Assembly (NCBI GenBank): GCA_021300125.1
Contig: JAJTHX010000216.1
Span: 1 to 8,346 of the forward strand
Direction of reading: 5' to 3'
Length of the DNA: 8,346 nucleotides
Origin: Betaproteobacteria bacterium
GTDB lineage: Bacteria; Pseudomonadota; Gammaproteobacteria; Burkholderiales; SG8-41
The first letter of the stretch is position 1, and every line of letters starts with the position of its first letter. The notes under the pieces are model-generated. The model was given only the letters and a program-made list of their open reading frames with translations, had not been told where the DNA came from and made no database searches. This document shows positions 1 through 6,558 of this stretch, piece by piece. The position numbers and the translations under genes are program-made.

Positions 1-202
1 CGGCAACATGCACCGCGACCACGCCCTCGGCAGCCACACGGGATGCGGCCTTGCTTGCCTTGTTGCCGAGCTTAACGCGGAGAATTTCCTCGGCCTTGGC
101 GAGATCGCCATTGGCTTCTGTCAGCGCTTTCTTGCACTCCATCATCGGGGCATCGGTCTTCTCGCGCAGTTCGCGCACCATGCCCGCAGTTATTTCCGCC
201 AT
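1..202 (-). CDS. tsf: Elongation factor Ts, N-terminal part (cut by left edge)
   Basis: EF-Ts is the guanine-nucleotide exchange factor that recycles EF-Tu-GDP to EF-Tu-GTP in the cytoplasm. Only the first 67 codons are present. The protein begins [16 protein letters not shown], followed by the family signature around [17 protein letters not shown] (residues 17-33), which is the conserved UBA-like N-terminal domain that contacts EF-Tu. The next part ([16 protein letters not shown]) enters the linker to the core domain. The ATG is set by this match to other EF-Ts starts and by an AGAGGAAG-type ribosome binding site about 10 nt upstream. The gene lies downstream of rpsB on the same strand, the usual rpsB-tsf order. 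A terminator-like hairpin lies between them. The rest of the gene lies beyond the left edge, so intactness cannot be judged. Confidence 0.97.
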   Translation of the reverse strand, partial: MAEITAGMVRELREKTDAPMMECKKALTEANGDLAKAEEILRVKLGNKASKAASRVAAEGVVAVHVA

Positions 203-227
203 TGCGTCGCTTCCTCTTGCTTCAATT

Positions 228-253
228 AAAAAAAAGGGGCCGTTGAGCCCCTT
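228..253 (-). terminator. Hairpin plus T-tract between rpsB and tsf (terminator/attenuator)
   Basis: Read on the minus strand, AAGGGGC (253-247), a six-base loop and GCCCCTT (240-234) form a 7-bp stem followed directly by six more T residues (233-228). This is the standard shape of an intrinsic terminator. It begins 21 bp past the rpsB stop and ends about 25 bp before the tsf start. Since rpsB and tsf are normally co-transcribed, it probably lets part of the transcription through and lowers tsf output relative to rpsB. A terminator-like hairpin is also known in the E. coli rpsB-tsf gap. The partial read-through is inferred. Confidence 0.85.
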
Positions 254-273
254 GATGATGCGGGGAAACCGGT

Positions 274-1026
274 TCAGCGTCCGGCAGCTTCGACGTCCTC
301 AACCTCGACAAACTCGTCGCCGCCGGCTTTCACGATCTCCTTGATGCTGTTGCTGCGCCCCTCAAGCACCGCGTCGGCCATGCCGCGGGCGTAGAGCTTG
401 ATCGCGCGGCTGGAGTCGTCGTTGCCGGGAATCACGTAGTCAACGCCCTCGGGTGAGTGGTTGGTATCGACAACGCCGATAACCGGGATGCCCAGCTTCT
501 TCGCCTCCGAGATGGCGCCCTTCTGGTAGCCGACGTCGATAACGAACAGGGCGTCGGGCAGGCTGTTCATGTCCTTGATGCCGCCGAGGCTGCGCTCGAG
601 CTTGGCGATTTCGCGCTCATAGGTCAGCGTCTCTTTCTTCGAGAGCTTCTCGAAGGAACCGTCCTCTCGCATGGCCTGCATGTCTTTCAGGCGCTGGATC
701 GAGCCCTTCACGGTCTTGTAATTGGTGAGCATGCCGCCCAGCCAGCGGTAATCAACATAGGGCGAACCGCAGCGCAGCGCCTCCTCGCGCACGATCTCGC
801 GGGCCTGGCGCTTGGTGCCGACGAACAGCACGGAACCTTTGTTGGAGGAAAGCTGGCGCACAAACTTGAGCGCATCCAGGTACATCGCCATCGTCTTCTC
901 GAGGTTGACGATATGGATCTTGTTGCGGTGACCGAAAATGAACGGCGCCATTTTCGGATTCCAGTAACGCGTCTGGTGGCCGAAATGAACGCCGGCCTCA
1001 AGCATCTCGCGCATGGTGACTGACAT
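274..1026 (-). CDS. rpsB: 30S ribosomal protein S2
   Basis: S2 is a late-assembling protein of the small ribosomal subunit, bound between head and body and needed for S1 attachment. The 250-residue product is close to the E. coli length of 241. It starts [20 protein letters not shown], and the family blocks follow in order: [26 protein letters not shown] (about 20-45), [13 protein letters not shown] (about 68-80), [10 protein letters not shown] (about 93-102), [18 protein letters not shown] (about 147-164), [26 protein letters not shown] (about 179-204). The C-terminal tail is acidic and variable, as is usual for S2. The start is supported by an AGGAGAG ribosome binding site 9-10 nt upstream. 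The gene is transcribed from the promoter at 1165-1194 through a structured leader, and is followed by a terminator-like hairpin and tsf. Nothing in it looks damaged. Confidence 0.98.
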   Translation of the reverse strand: MSVTMREMLEAGVHFGHQTRYWNPKMAPFIFGHRNKIHIVNLEKTMAMYLDALKFVRQLSSNKGSVLFVGTKRQAREIVREEALRCGSPYVDYRWLGGMLTNYKTVKGSIQRLKDMQAMREDGSFEKLSKKETLTYEREIAKLERSLGGIKDMNSLPDALFVIDVGYQKGAISEAKKLGIPVIGVVDTNHSPEGVDYVIPGNDDSSRAIKLYARGMADAVLEGRSNSIKEIVKAGGDEFVEVEDVEAAGR

Positions 1027-1158
1027 GGTGGTTCTCTCCTGTTAGGGTTGTTCCGCCACTCGCCCAAGACATCCCTCGCGGGCACCCTTAACGTCGGCAA
1101 GTGTGAGTATTCCCGGCCCGGCCGTGCCACCATGGCACGGCCTCAATGACCAAGCTAA
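1027..1158 (-). ncRNA. rpsB 5' leader, candidate S2-responsive (t44-like) element
   Basis: The start point predicted from the -10 box lies near 1158, giving an rpsB leader of about 130 nt. This is long for a gene with one ribosome binding site. It contains a perfect 10-bp hairpin (1120-1142) close to its 5' end and the Shine-Dalgarno AGGAGAG near 1036-1042. In enterobacteria the corresponding leader is the conserved t44 RNA, where S2 represses rpsB-tsf translation. Position, length and the stable hairpin fit the same role here. I have not matched the primary sequence to the t44 model, so the function is inferred from context. Confidence 0.5.
1120..1142 (-). repeat. Perfect 10-bp inverted repeat in the rpsB leader
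   Basis: GGCCGTGCCA (1120-1129) pairs perfectly with TGGCACGGCC (1133-1142) around a three-base loop. In the rpsB transcript this forms a very stable GC-rich stem starting about 16 nt after the predicted transcription start. No T-tract follows on the minus strand, so it is not an intrinsic terminator. The likely role is a structural element of the S2-controlled leader or a 5' stabilising stem. A DNA operator is an alternative. Confidence 0.8.
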
Positions 1159-1195
1159 CTTGTTATTTTAGCACGCAAACCCGACCGGCCTCAAT
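1138..1195. repeat. 10-bp direct repeat flanking the rpsB promoter start region
   Basis: CGGCCTCAAT occurs at 1138-1147 and again at 1186-1195, 48 bp apart start to start. The second copy covers the -35 box of the rpsB promoter, and the first lies just downstream of the predicted transcription start and overlaps the leader hairpin. It could mark a protein-binding pair, but a chance repeat in GC-rich DNA is possible. Confidence 0.5.
1165..1194 (-). promoter_or_regulatory. Putative rpsB-tsf promoter with extended -10
   Basis: On the minus strand, TTGAGG (1194-1189) lies 18 bp upstream of TAAAAT (1170-1165). The -10 is preceded by TGC, giving the extended form TGnTAAAAT. The -10 matches the sigma-70 consensus at five of six positions and the -35 begins with the conserved TTG. 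The predicted start is near 1158. Strong extended -10 promoters are known for rpsB in enterobacteria, and no competing match of this quality lies between it and rpsB. Confidence 0.7.
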
Positions 1196-1262
1196 ACAAG
1201 GAGGCGGCGCAAACCGCACCCGCGGAACGCAGCGGTTGCCACCTCAGGCCGGCAGCGCAAGC

Positions 1263-1271
1263 TGTTAAAAT
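1263..1271 (+). promoter_or_regulatory. Putative extended -10 promoter for map-glnD
   Basis: TGTTAAAAT at 1263-1271 is an extended -10 (TGn plus TAAAAT), 55 bp before the map ATG. No good -35 is found at 16-18 bp. A TTGCCA at 1236-1241 is 24 bp away, too far to count, so recognition would rest on the extended -10. The predicted start near 1278 gives a leader of about 48 nt. It is the best AT-rich candidate in the gap and points the right way. Confidence 0.5.
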
Positions 1272-1325
1272 CCGCTGGCCTTGGCAATACCGTCCCCCCG
1301 TTAGCCGCAATCCTGCCGCAACCCC

Positions 1326-2123
1326 ATGTCCGTAGAACTGAAGACCCCCGAAGACATCGCAGGCATGCGCATCGCCGGCCGGCTGGCCGCGGAAGTGCTT
1401 GATTTCGTTACACCCCATGTCCGGGCAGGCATCACCACCAGCGACCTCGACCGGCTCTGTCACGACTACATTGTGCAAGTCCAGAGCGCAATCCCGGCGC
1501 CGCTGAACTACACCCCGCCCGGCTATACGCCTTACCCCAAATCGATCTGCACCTCGGTCAACCATGTGGTCTGCCATGGTGTGCCCGGCGAAAAGCGGCT
1601 CAAAAACGGCGACATCATCAACATCGACATCACCGTGATCAAGGACGGCTATCACGGCGACACCAGCCGCATGTTCTACGTCGGCGCACCATCGATCCAG
1701 GCCAAGCGCCTGGTCGAACTGACCTTCGACTGCATGTGGCGGGGCATCCGCGCCATAAAACCGGGCAATACCCTCGGCGACATCGGACATGCCATCCAGA
1801 GCCACGCCGAACGCCTGGGATTCAGTGTGGTGCGCGAGTTCTGCGGCCACGGCATCGGCAAGAAATTCCATGAGGAACCGCAGATCCTTCATTACGGCCG
1901 TCCCGGTACCGGAATGACACTGGAAGCCGGCATGATCTTCACCGTTGAACCGATGATCAATGCGGGCCGTCCGGACATCCGCCAGATGGCTGACGGCTGG
2001 ACCATCGTGACCAAGGACCACAGCCTGTCCGCGCAGTGGGAACACACCGTGCTGGTAACGGCCTCCGGTTTCGAGGTGCTGACCGTTTCAGCCGGTACTC
2101 CGCCGCAACCCGCAACTGCCTGA
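1326..2123 (+). CDS. map: Type I methionine aminopeptidase
   Basis: This cytoplasmic metalloenzyme removes the initiator methionine from nascent proteins after peptide deformylase has acted, when the second residue is small. The 265-residue product matches the E. coli enzyme (264 residues) along its length, from MSVELKTPEDIAGMRIAGRL onward. The pita-bread fold residues are all present: His84 in VVCHG, metal ligands Asp101 (NIDIT), Asp112 (HGDTSRMF), His175 (CGHGIG), Glu208 (FTVEPM) and Glu239 (WEHT), and His182 in FHEEP. A few extra residues rich in Pro and Tyr (about 60-70) sit just before the YPKS strand. No SH3-like N-terminal extension is present, so it is type Ia. There is no recognisable ribosome binding site ahead of the ATG, but the start agrees with the family. 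glnD follows after 7 bp. Confidence 0.97.
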   Translation: MSVELKTPEDIAGMRIAGRLAAEVLDFVTPHVRAGITTSDLDRLCHDYIVQVQSAIPAPLNYTPPGYTPYPKSICTSVNHVVCHGVPGEKRLKNGDIINIDITVIKDGYHGDTSRMFYVGAPSIQAKRLVELTFDCMWRGIRAIKPGNTLGDIGHAIQSHAERLGFSVVREFCGHGIGKKFHEEPQILHYGRPGTGMTLEAGMIFTVEPMINAGRPDIRQMADGWTIVTKDHSLSAQWEHTVLVTASGFEVLTVSAGTPPQPATA

Positions 2124-2130
2124 TCCCGAA

Positions 2131-4698
2131 ATGGCCTCTCGGCAGCAGGCCGCAGACCCCGCCGCCCAGCGCGCCGCACTTGCCGCTGGCCGCGACGTGC
2201 TGCGCGGCCGCTTCGAGTCCGGGCAGATCGGCCGCGAACTGCTGCGCGAACTCGCCCTCCAGACCGACCGCCATCTGCGCATTGCCTGGAACGTAGGCCT
2301 GATGCCCCGGGAAGCGGCATTGATCGCCGTCGGCGGCTATGGGCGCGGCCAGCTTTTTCCCTATTCCGACGTCGACATCCTGATCCTGCTGCCGGAGGCC
2401 GCAGACGAAAATCTGCGCGAGAAGCTCGAATCCCTGGTCGGCCGTTTCTGGGACATCGGCCTCGAAACCGGTCACAGCGTGCGCACCCTCGATGAATGCC
2501 TGGAAATGGCCGCCAGTGACATCACGGTGCAAACCACCCTGCTCGAGTCGCGGCTGGTCACCGGCAACCGCGAACTGCACCGCCGCTTTGCCCGCCGCAT
2601 GGCACAGTCCATTGATCCCGCGGCGTTCTGCCGGGCCAAGCACATCGAACAGCAGGACCGCCACCGCCGCCATGCCGAAACGAACCTCGAGCCCAACCTC
2701 AAGGAAAGTGCGGGCGGCCTGCGCGACCTCAACACCATACTCTGGATTTCGCGCGCCGCCGGACTCGGCCGCACCTGGCTGGAACTCGCACGGCGCGGCT
2801 TCATCACGCGCGACGAGGCGGTCGCGATCACGCGCCACGAGCGGGTGCTGGAGCTGCTGCGCATCCGCCTGCACTACCTCGCCGGACGGCGCGAGGACCG
2901 ACTGCTGTTCGACCACCAGAATGCGCTCGCACGCCAGCTCCGTTTCGCGGAACGCCCGGGCAAGCGTGCCAGCGAACGGCTGATGCAGCGCTACTACCAG
3001 ACCGCCAAGGCAGTCTCCCAGCTCAACACCATCCTGCTGCAGAACCTCGAGCGCCGCATTTCCCCCCCCGGCAATCGCAAGATCAAGCCCTTAAACGAAC
3101 GCTTTGTCGTACTCGGCGACCTGCTCTCGGCGCCGGACGAGAGCCTGTTTGAACGCGATCCGGCGGCAATCCTCGAAGCCTTCGCAATGATGCAGCAGCA
3201 CCCGGAGATCAAGGCCGTGGGCGCCTTCACGCTGCGCGCGCTGTGGCGTGCGCGCCGCCGCATCACGCCCTCGGCGAGGCGCGATCCCAGAATGCGAGAA
3301 CTGTTCCTCGGCATACTGCGCAGCCCCACCCGGGTGATCCGTGAACTCAGGCGCATGCACCAGTTTGACATCCTCGGCCGCTACATCCCGGCGTTCGGAC
3401 GCATCGTCGGCCAGATGCAGCACGACCTCTACCACGTCTACACCGTAGACGAGCACATCCTGAAGGTGGTGCGTAACCTGCGCCGCTTCGCGGTACCCGA
3501 GCTTGCCCACGAATTCCCGCTGTGCAGCCGTCTGATGACGGAGTTCGACCGCCCCGAACTGCTCTATCTTGCAGGCCTGTTCCATGACATCGCCAAGGGC
3601 CGCGGCGGAGACCACTCCGATCTGGGCAAGGTGGACGCGCTGCGCTTCTGCAGGACACAAGAGCTGGCACAGGAGGACGGCGAGCTGGTGGCCTGGCTGG
3701 TGGAACAGCACCTGGTCATGTCCTCCACCGCGCAGAAGCAGGATCTCGCGGACCCTGACGTCATCGCCGCCTTTGCCGCACGCGTCGGCACCGACCGCCG
3801 CCTGGTCGCGCTGTATCTGCTGACGGTCGCCGACATCCGCGGTACCAGCCCCAAAGTCTGGAACGCCTGGAAGGGCAAGCTGCTGGAAGACCTCTTCCAC
3901 GCCACCCGCCGCCGGCTCGCCGGCGACAGCCCCGCACCCCAGGACGGCCAGCGCGCAAGGCAGGAAGAGGCGCTGGCCATCCTCCGCCTGTATGCCCTTG
4001 ACGACAGCGCCTGCCGTGAGCTGTGGGCCCAGCTCGACACCGCCTACTTCCTCGGCCACGACCCCCAGGAGATCGCCTGGCACACCCGGCAGCTGTGGCG
4101 CCAGGTCAACACCGGCTCGCCGGTGGTGCGGGCACGCCTTTCACCCGCGGGCGAGGGGCTGCAGGTGCTGGTGTACACGCCGGACAGGAAGGAACTGTTT
4201 TCGCGGATCTGCAGCTTTTTCGAGAGCATCAGCTTCAACATCTTCGAAGCCAAGGTGCACACCACCCGCCACGGTTACGCCCTAGACAGCTTCCACGTGC
4301 AGGATGCCTCGAACCGCCAGATCGGCTACCGCGACCTGATCAGCTATGTCGAATACGAGCTGACCGGGCGTCTGGCCAGCCCCGGGCCCCTGCCCCCGCT
4401 GTCCAAGCCGCGCCTGAGCCGCCAGCTGCGCCACTTTCCGATCACCCCGCAGGTCAGCATCCAGTCGGACGAACGCGGCACTTACCGCATCCTGTCCATC
4501 GTCGCCGGCGACCGGCCAGGCCTGCTGTCACGGATTTCACGAACACTCACCGCCTTCGACATCAACCTGCATTCAGCCAAGATCAACACGCTGGGAGACC
4601 GCGCCGAGGATATATTCGTGGTCAGCGGTGCAGCGCTGTCGAATCCCAAGGCCAGCGTGCAATTCGAAAGCGATCTGCTCGACCAGCTCAAGGTCTGA
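2131..4698 (+). CDS. glnD: Bifunctional PII uridylyltransferase / uridylyl-removing enzyme
   Basis: GlnD senses glutamine. It uridylylates PII (GlnB/GlnK) when glutamine is low and removes UMP when it is high, controlling glutamine synthetase and NtrBC. The product has 855 residues (E. coli 890) with the full domain order. The nucleotidyltransferase has GGYGRGQLFPYSDVD at about 68-82, with Asp80 and Asp82 as metal ligands. The PII-uridylyltransferase helical region includes AGGLRDL (194-200). The HD hydrolase domain has His442, the His485-Asp486 pair in LFHDIAKGRGGDH, His495 and Asp568. Two ACT domains lie at about 677-745 and 786-850 (second starts YRILSIVAGDRPGLLSRI). The ATG is the first possible one after an in-frame stop at 2080. 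With no clear ribosome binding site and only 7 bp after map, translation is probably coupled to map. A run of eight C occurs at 3062-3069 without breaking the frame. Confidence 0.97.
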   Translation: MASRQQAADPAAQRAALAAGRDVLRGRFESGQIGRELLRELALQTDRHLRIAWNVGLMPREAALIAVGGYGRGQLFPYSDVDILILLPEAADENLREKLESLVGRFWDIGLETGHSVRTLDECLEMAASDITVQTTLLESRLVTGNRELHRRFARRMAQSIDPAAFCRAKHIEQQDRHRRHAETNLEPNLKESAGGLRDLNTILWISRAAGLGRTWLELARRGFITRDEAVAITRHERVLELLRIRLHYLAGRREDRLLFDHQNALARQLRFAERPGKRASERLMQRYYQTAKAVSQLNTILLQNLERRISPPGNRKIKPLNERFVVLGDLLSAPDESLFERDPAAILEAFAMMQQHPEIKAVGAFTLRALWRARRRITPSARRDPRMRELFLGILRSPTRVIRELRRMHQFDILGRYIPAFGRIVGQMQHDLYHVYTVDEHILKVVRNLRRFAVPELAHEFPLCSRLMTEFDRPELLYLAGLFHDIAKGRGGDHSDLGKVDALRFCRTQELAQEDGELVAWLVEQHLVMSSTAQKQDLADPDVIAAFAARVGTDRRLVALYLLTVADIRGTSPKVWNAWKGKLLEDLFHATRRRLAGDSPAPQDGQRARQEEALAILRLYALDDSACRELWAQLDTAYFLGHDPQEIAWHTRQLWRQVNTGSPVVRARLSPAGEGLQVLVYTPDRKELFSRICSFFESISFNIFEAKVHTTRHGYALDSFHVQDASNRQIGYRDLISYVEYELTGRLASPGPLPPLSKPRLSRQLRHFPITPQVSIQSDERGTYRILSIVAGDRPGLLSRISRTLTAFDINLHSAKINTLGDRAEDIFVVSGAALSNPKASVQFESDLLDQLKV

Positions 4699-4710
4699 GC
4701 ACCGCAGGAC

Positions 4711-5244
4711 TCAGTCGTCCGCGACTGCCTGGCCGGGAAACAGCTCTTCAGTGAACCCGAAACGGGTGAAATCACGGACCCGCATCGGGTAAAGAATGCC
4801 GTCGAGATGGTCGCATTCGTGCTGTACCACGCGCGCGTGAAAGCCCTCGACGGTCCGGTCGATGAGCTGTCCGCGGGCGTCAAAACCGCGGTAACGCAGG
4901 CGCCTCAGCCGAGGCACCCAGCCGCGAAGACCAGGCACCGACAGGCATCCCTCCCAACCCTCCTCGAGCTCGTCGGACAGCGCCTCAAGCGCGGGGTTGA
5001 CCAGCACCGTGTAGGGAACAGGTTCAGCTTCGGGATATCGCGGACTGGCACTGAATCCGAAAATCACCACGCGCAGCGCAACGCCGATCTGCGGCGCGGC
5101 GAGACCCGCGCCATCGAGCGCACGCATGGTGTCTTCCATGTCGCGCAGCAGATCGTCCAGCTCGGGAGAGCCGAAGCGATCAACCGGCCTCGATACCTGC
5201 AGCAGCCGCGGATCCCCCATGCGCAGCACGGGCCTAACCGCCAT
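4711..5244 (-). CDS. def: Peptide deformylase
   Basis: This metal-dependent hydrolase removes the formyl group from the N-terminal formyl-methionine of new proteins, the step before methionine aminopeptidase. The 177-residue product has the three family motifs: GAGLAAPQ (45-52), EGCLS (98-102) and HECDH (142-146). Cys100, His142 and His146 are the metal ligands and Glu143 the catalytic residue. The wording around motifs 2 and 3 ([27 protein letters not shown]) resembles the branch that includes plant PDF1A more than the E. coli enzyme; this sub-typing is tentative. The start overlaps the end of the upstream phosphorylase gene by 11 bp, so it is probably the last gene of that operon. It is not next to fmt, its commonest neighbour. 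It converges with glnD across 12 bp, with no terminator in the gap. Confidence 0.96.
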   Translation of the reverse strand: MAVRPVLRMGDPRLLQVSRPVDRFGSPELDDLLRDMEDTMRALDGAGLAAPQIGVALRVVIFGFSASPRYPEAEPVPYTVLVNPALEALSDELEEGWEGCLSVPGLRGWVPRLRRLRYRGFDARGQLIDRTVEGFHARVVQHECDHLDGILYPMRVRDFTRFGFTEELFPGQAVADD

Positions 5245-5998
5245 CGTCCGCCCCCATCATCGCCAGCAGACTGACCACATCGCGCATCACCTGCGCCGAG
5301 ACCTCGCGGATCCGCTCCATGGAGATGCCATCCTGGTTGTCACCGCATCCGGCCGCGGGGTTGACCACCGCCGCCAGCATCGCGTATTCAAGGCCCAGTT
5401 CACGCGCAAGCACTGCCTCCGGCATGCCGGTCATGCCCACGAGATCGGCGCCATCATGCGCCATGCGCCGGATCTCGGCCGCAGTCTCCAGCCTCGGACC
5501 CTGGGTCGCACCGTAAATGCCCCCCTCCAGCAGCGCGACACCCGCAGTTGCCGCGGCCTTGCGCAACCGCAAACCCAGCGCCGCACTGAATGGCCGGGTG
5601 AAATCCACATGCTGCAGCGGTGCGTTGATGCCATCGAAAAAGCTCGACTCCCTGCCCCAGGTATAGTCAATGATCTGGTCGGGCAGGACCAGGCTGCCGG
5701 CCGCCATGCCGGGGGCAATGCCGCCCACGGTGGACACGGCGACCACTTCGCGCACGCCAGCCTCGCGCAGGGCCCAGAGGTTTGCGCGGTAATTGATGCG
5801 ATGGGGCGCGATGGCATGGTCCGGGCCATGGCGCGGCAGGAAAAGCAGGCGCAGGCCGCCCAGATGTCCGCGCAGCAGAGGTGCCGAGGGGGAGCCGTAA
5901 GGCGTAGACATCACCAGCGTCTCCTCAACCGCGAGTGACCCAAGGCTGCAAAGACCGCTGCCGCCGATCACACCGAGGACCTTGGCTGGTGAACTCAT
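5234..5998 (-). CDS. S-methyl-5'-thioinosine phosphorylase (MTAP/PNP family)
   Basis: The enzyme belongs to the trimeric nucleoside phosphorylase family 2 (MTAP/PNP). It would split methylthioinosine with phosphate into hypoxanthine and 5-methylthioribose-1-phosphate. The 254-residue product closely follows P. aeruginosa PA3004: IGGSGL (11-16, phosphate loop), FLPRHG (53-58), [12 protein letters not shown] (66-77), TQGPRLET (165-172), GMTGMPEA (188-195) and VVNPAAG (211-217). Asn213 sits where adenosine-type MTAP has an Asp and 6-oxopurine PNP has an Asn. This argues for MTI or inosine-type substrates over MTA. Automated annotation may call it mtnP. The ATG at 5998 overlaps the upstream stop as ATGA, which favours it over a longer reading from 6037. 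The def start overlaps its end. Family assignment is firm; substrate is inferred. Confidence 0.92.
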   Translation of the reverse strand: MSSPAKVLGVIGGSGLCSLGSLAVEETLVMSTPYGSPSAPLLRGHLGGLRLLFLPRHGPDHAIAPHRINYRANLWALREAGVREVVAVSTVGGIAPGMAAGSLVLPDQIIDYTWGRESSFFDGINAPLQHVDFTRPFSAALGLRLRKAAATAGVALLEGGIYGATQGPRLETAAEIRRMAHDGADLVGMTGMPEAVLARELGLEYAMLAAVVNPAAGCGDNQDGISMERIREVSAQVMRDVVSLLAMMGADDGG

Positions 5999-6558
5999 GA
6001 TTCGCGCAGTGCGTACACCGCAGGCAGATTGCGCCACAACCCCTTGACGTCCATGCCGTAGCCGAAGACATAGCGGTCCGGCAGCGTGACCCCGCAGAAA
6101 TCCGCAGCCACGGGCTTGGGCCGGGCCAGCCGTTTCTCGGCGAACACGGCGATCAGGGCCCGATGCGCACCGGCGGAGAGGACCGCAGCCTTTACCGCAG
6201 CCAGCGTAATGCCCTCGTCAAGCACATCATCGACGATCAGTACGGTGCGCCCCGCCACCGAGGCGGGCACCGGCGTCCGCCACAGGATCTCGCCGCCCCG
6301 GGTGGCCCCGCCATAACGCGATGCATCGACATAATCGATGTCCACCGGCACTTCGATCCGGGTCAGCAACTGGCCCGCGAACACCAGCCCGCCGCGCATC
6401 AGCACCAGCGCAAGCGGGCGCACGGTTTCCGTGTGCAGTGCGTGGTTGATGCCCGCGGCAACCCGACCGAGCGCGGCCACGACGGCCTCCGCATCAAGCA
6501 GTTGTTCGGACTGCCCCAGCACGGAATGTGCGGCAGCGATGCTGGTGTCGGTGTTCAA
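5995..6558 (-). CDS. hpt: Hypoxanthine-guanine type phosphoribosyltransferase
   Basis: A type I purine phosphoribosyltransferase that would convert hypoxanthine (or guanine) plus PRPP to IMP (or GMP). Seen in the 187-residue product are a first loop with LVLMRGGLVFAG (51-62), the PRPP-binding signature VLIVDDVLDEGITL (106-119) with acidic pair Asp110-Asp111, a lysine at 142 (FAEKR) in the base-binding region, and the C-terminal block DRYVFGYGMD (161-170) typical of HPRT. The likely start is a TTG overlapping the stop of the upstream gene as TTGA. A GTG 12 codons later (6522) is the alternative, and neither has a clear ribosome binding site. The stop overlaps the phosphorylase start as ATGA. 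The neighbour makes hypoxanthine, the substrate expected here, so the pair forms a salvage route. Choice between hypoxanthine and guanine is inferred. Confidence 0.9.
   Translation of the reverse strand: MNTDTSIAAAHSVLGQSEQLLDAEAVVAALGRVAAGINHALHTETVRPLALVLMRGGLVFAGQLLTRIEVPVDIDYVDASRYGGATRGGEILWRTPVPASVAGRTVLIVDDVLDEGITLAAVKAAVLSAGAHRALIAVFAEKRLARPKPVAADFCGVTLPDRYVFGYGMDVKGLWRNLPAVYALRES

Noticed and set aside
1191..2045. 284-codon open frame on the minus strand opposite map
   Set aside because: It is antisense to a complete methionine aminopeptidase, crosses the rpsB promoter region and has no family match I recognise.
1957..4083. Long open frames on the minus strand opposite glnD (for example 1957-2916 and 3091-4083)
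   Set aside because: They lie opposite a fully conserved GlnD frame in GC-rich DNA, where antisense frames stay open by codon bias. Their translations show no recognisable domain.
5999..6037. Upstream start (6037) for the phosphorylase, adding 13 residues
   Set aside because: The added residues lie inside the phosphoribosyltransferase gene and do not match the family. The ATG at 5998 gives an ATGA overlap and the expected N-terminus.
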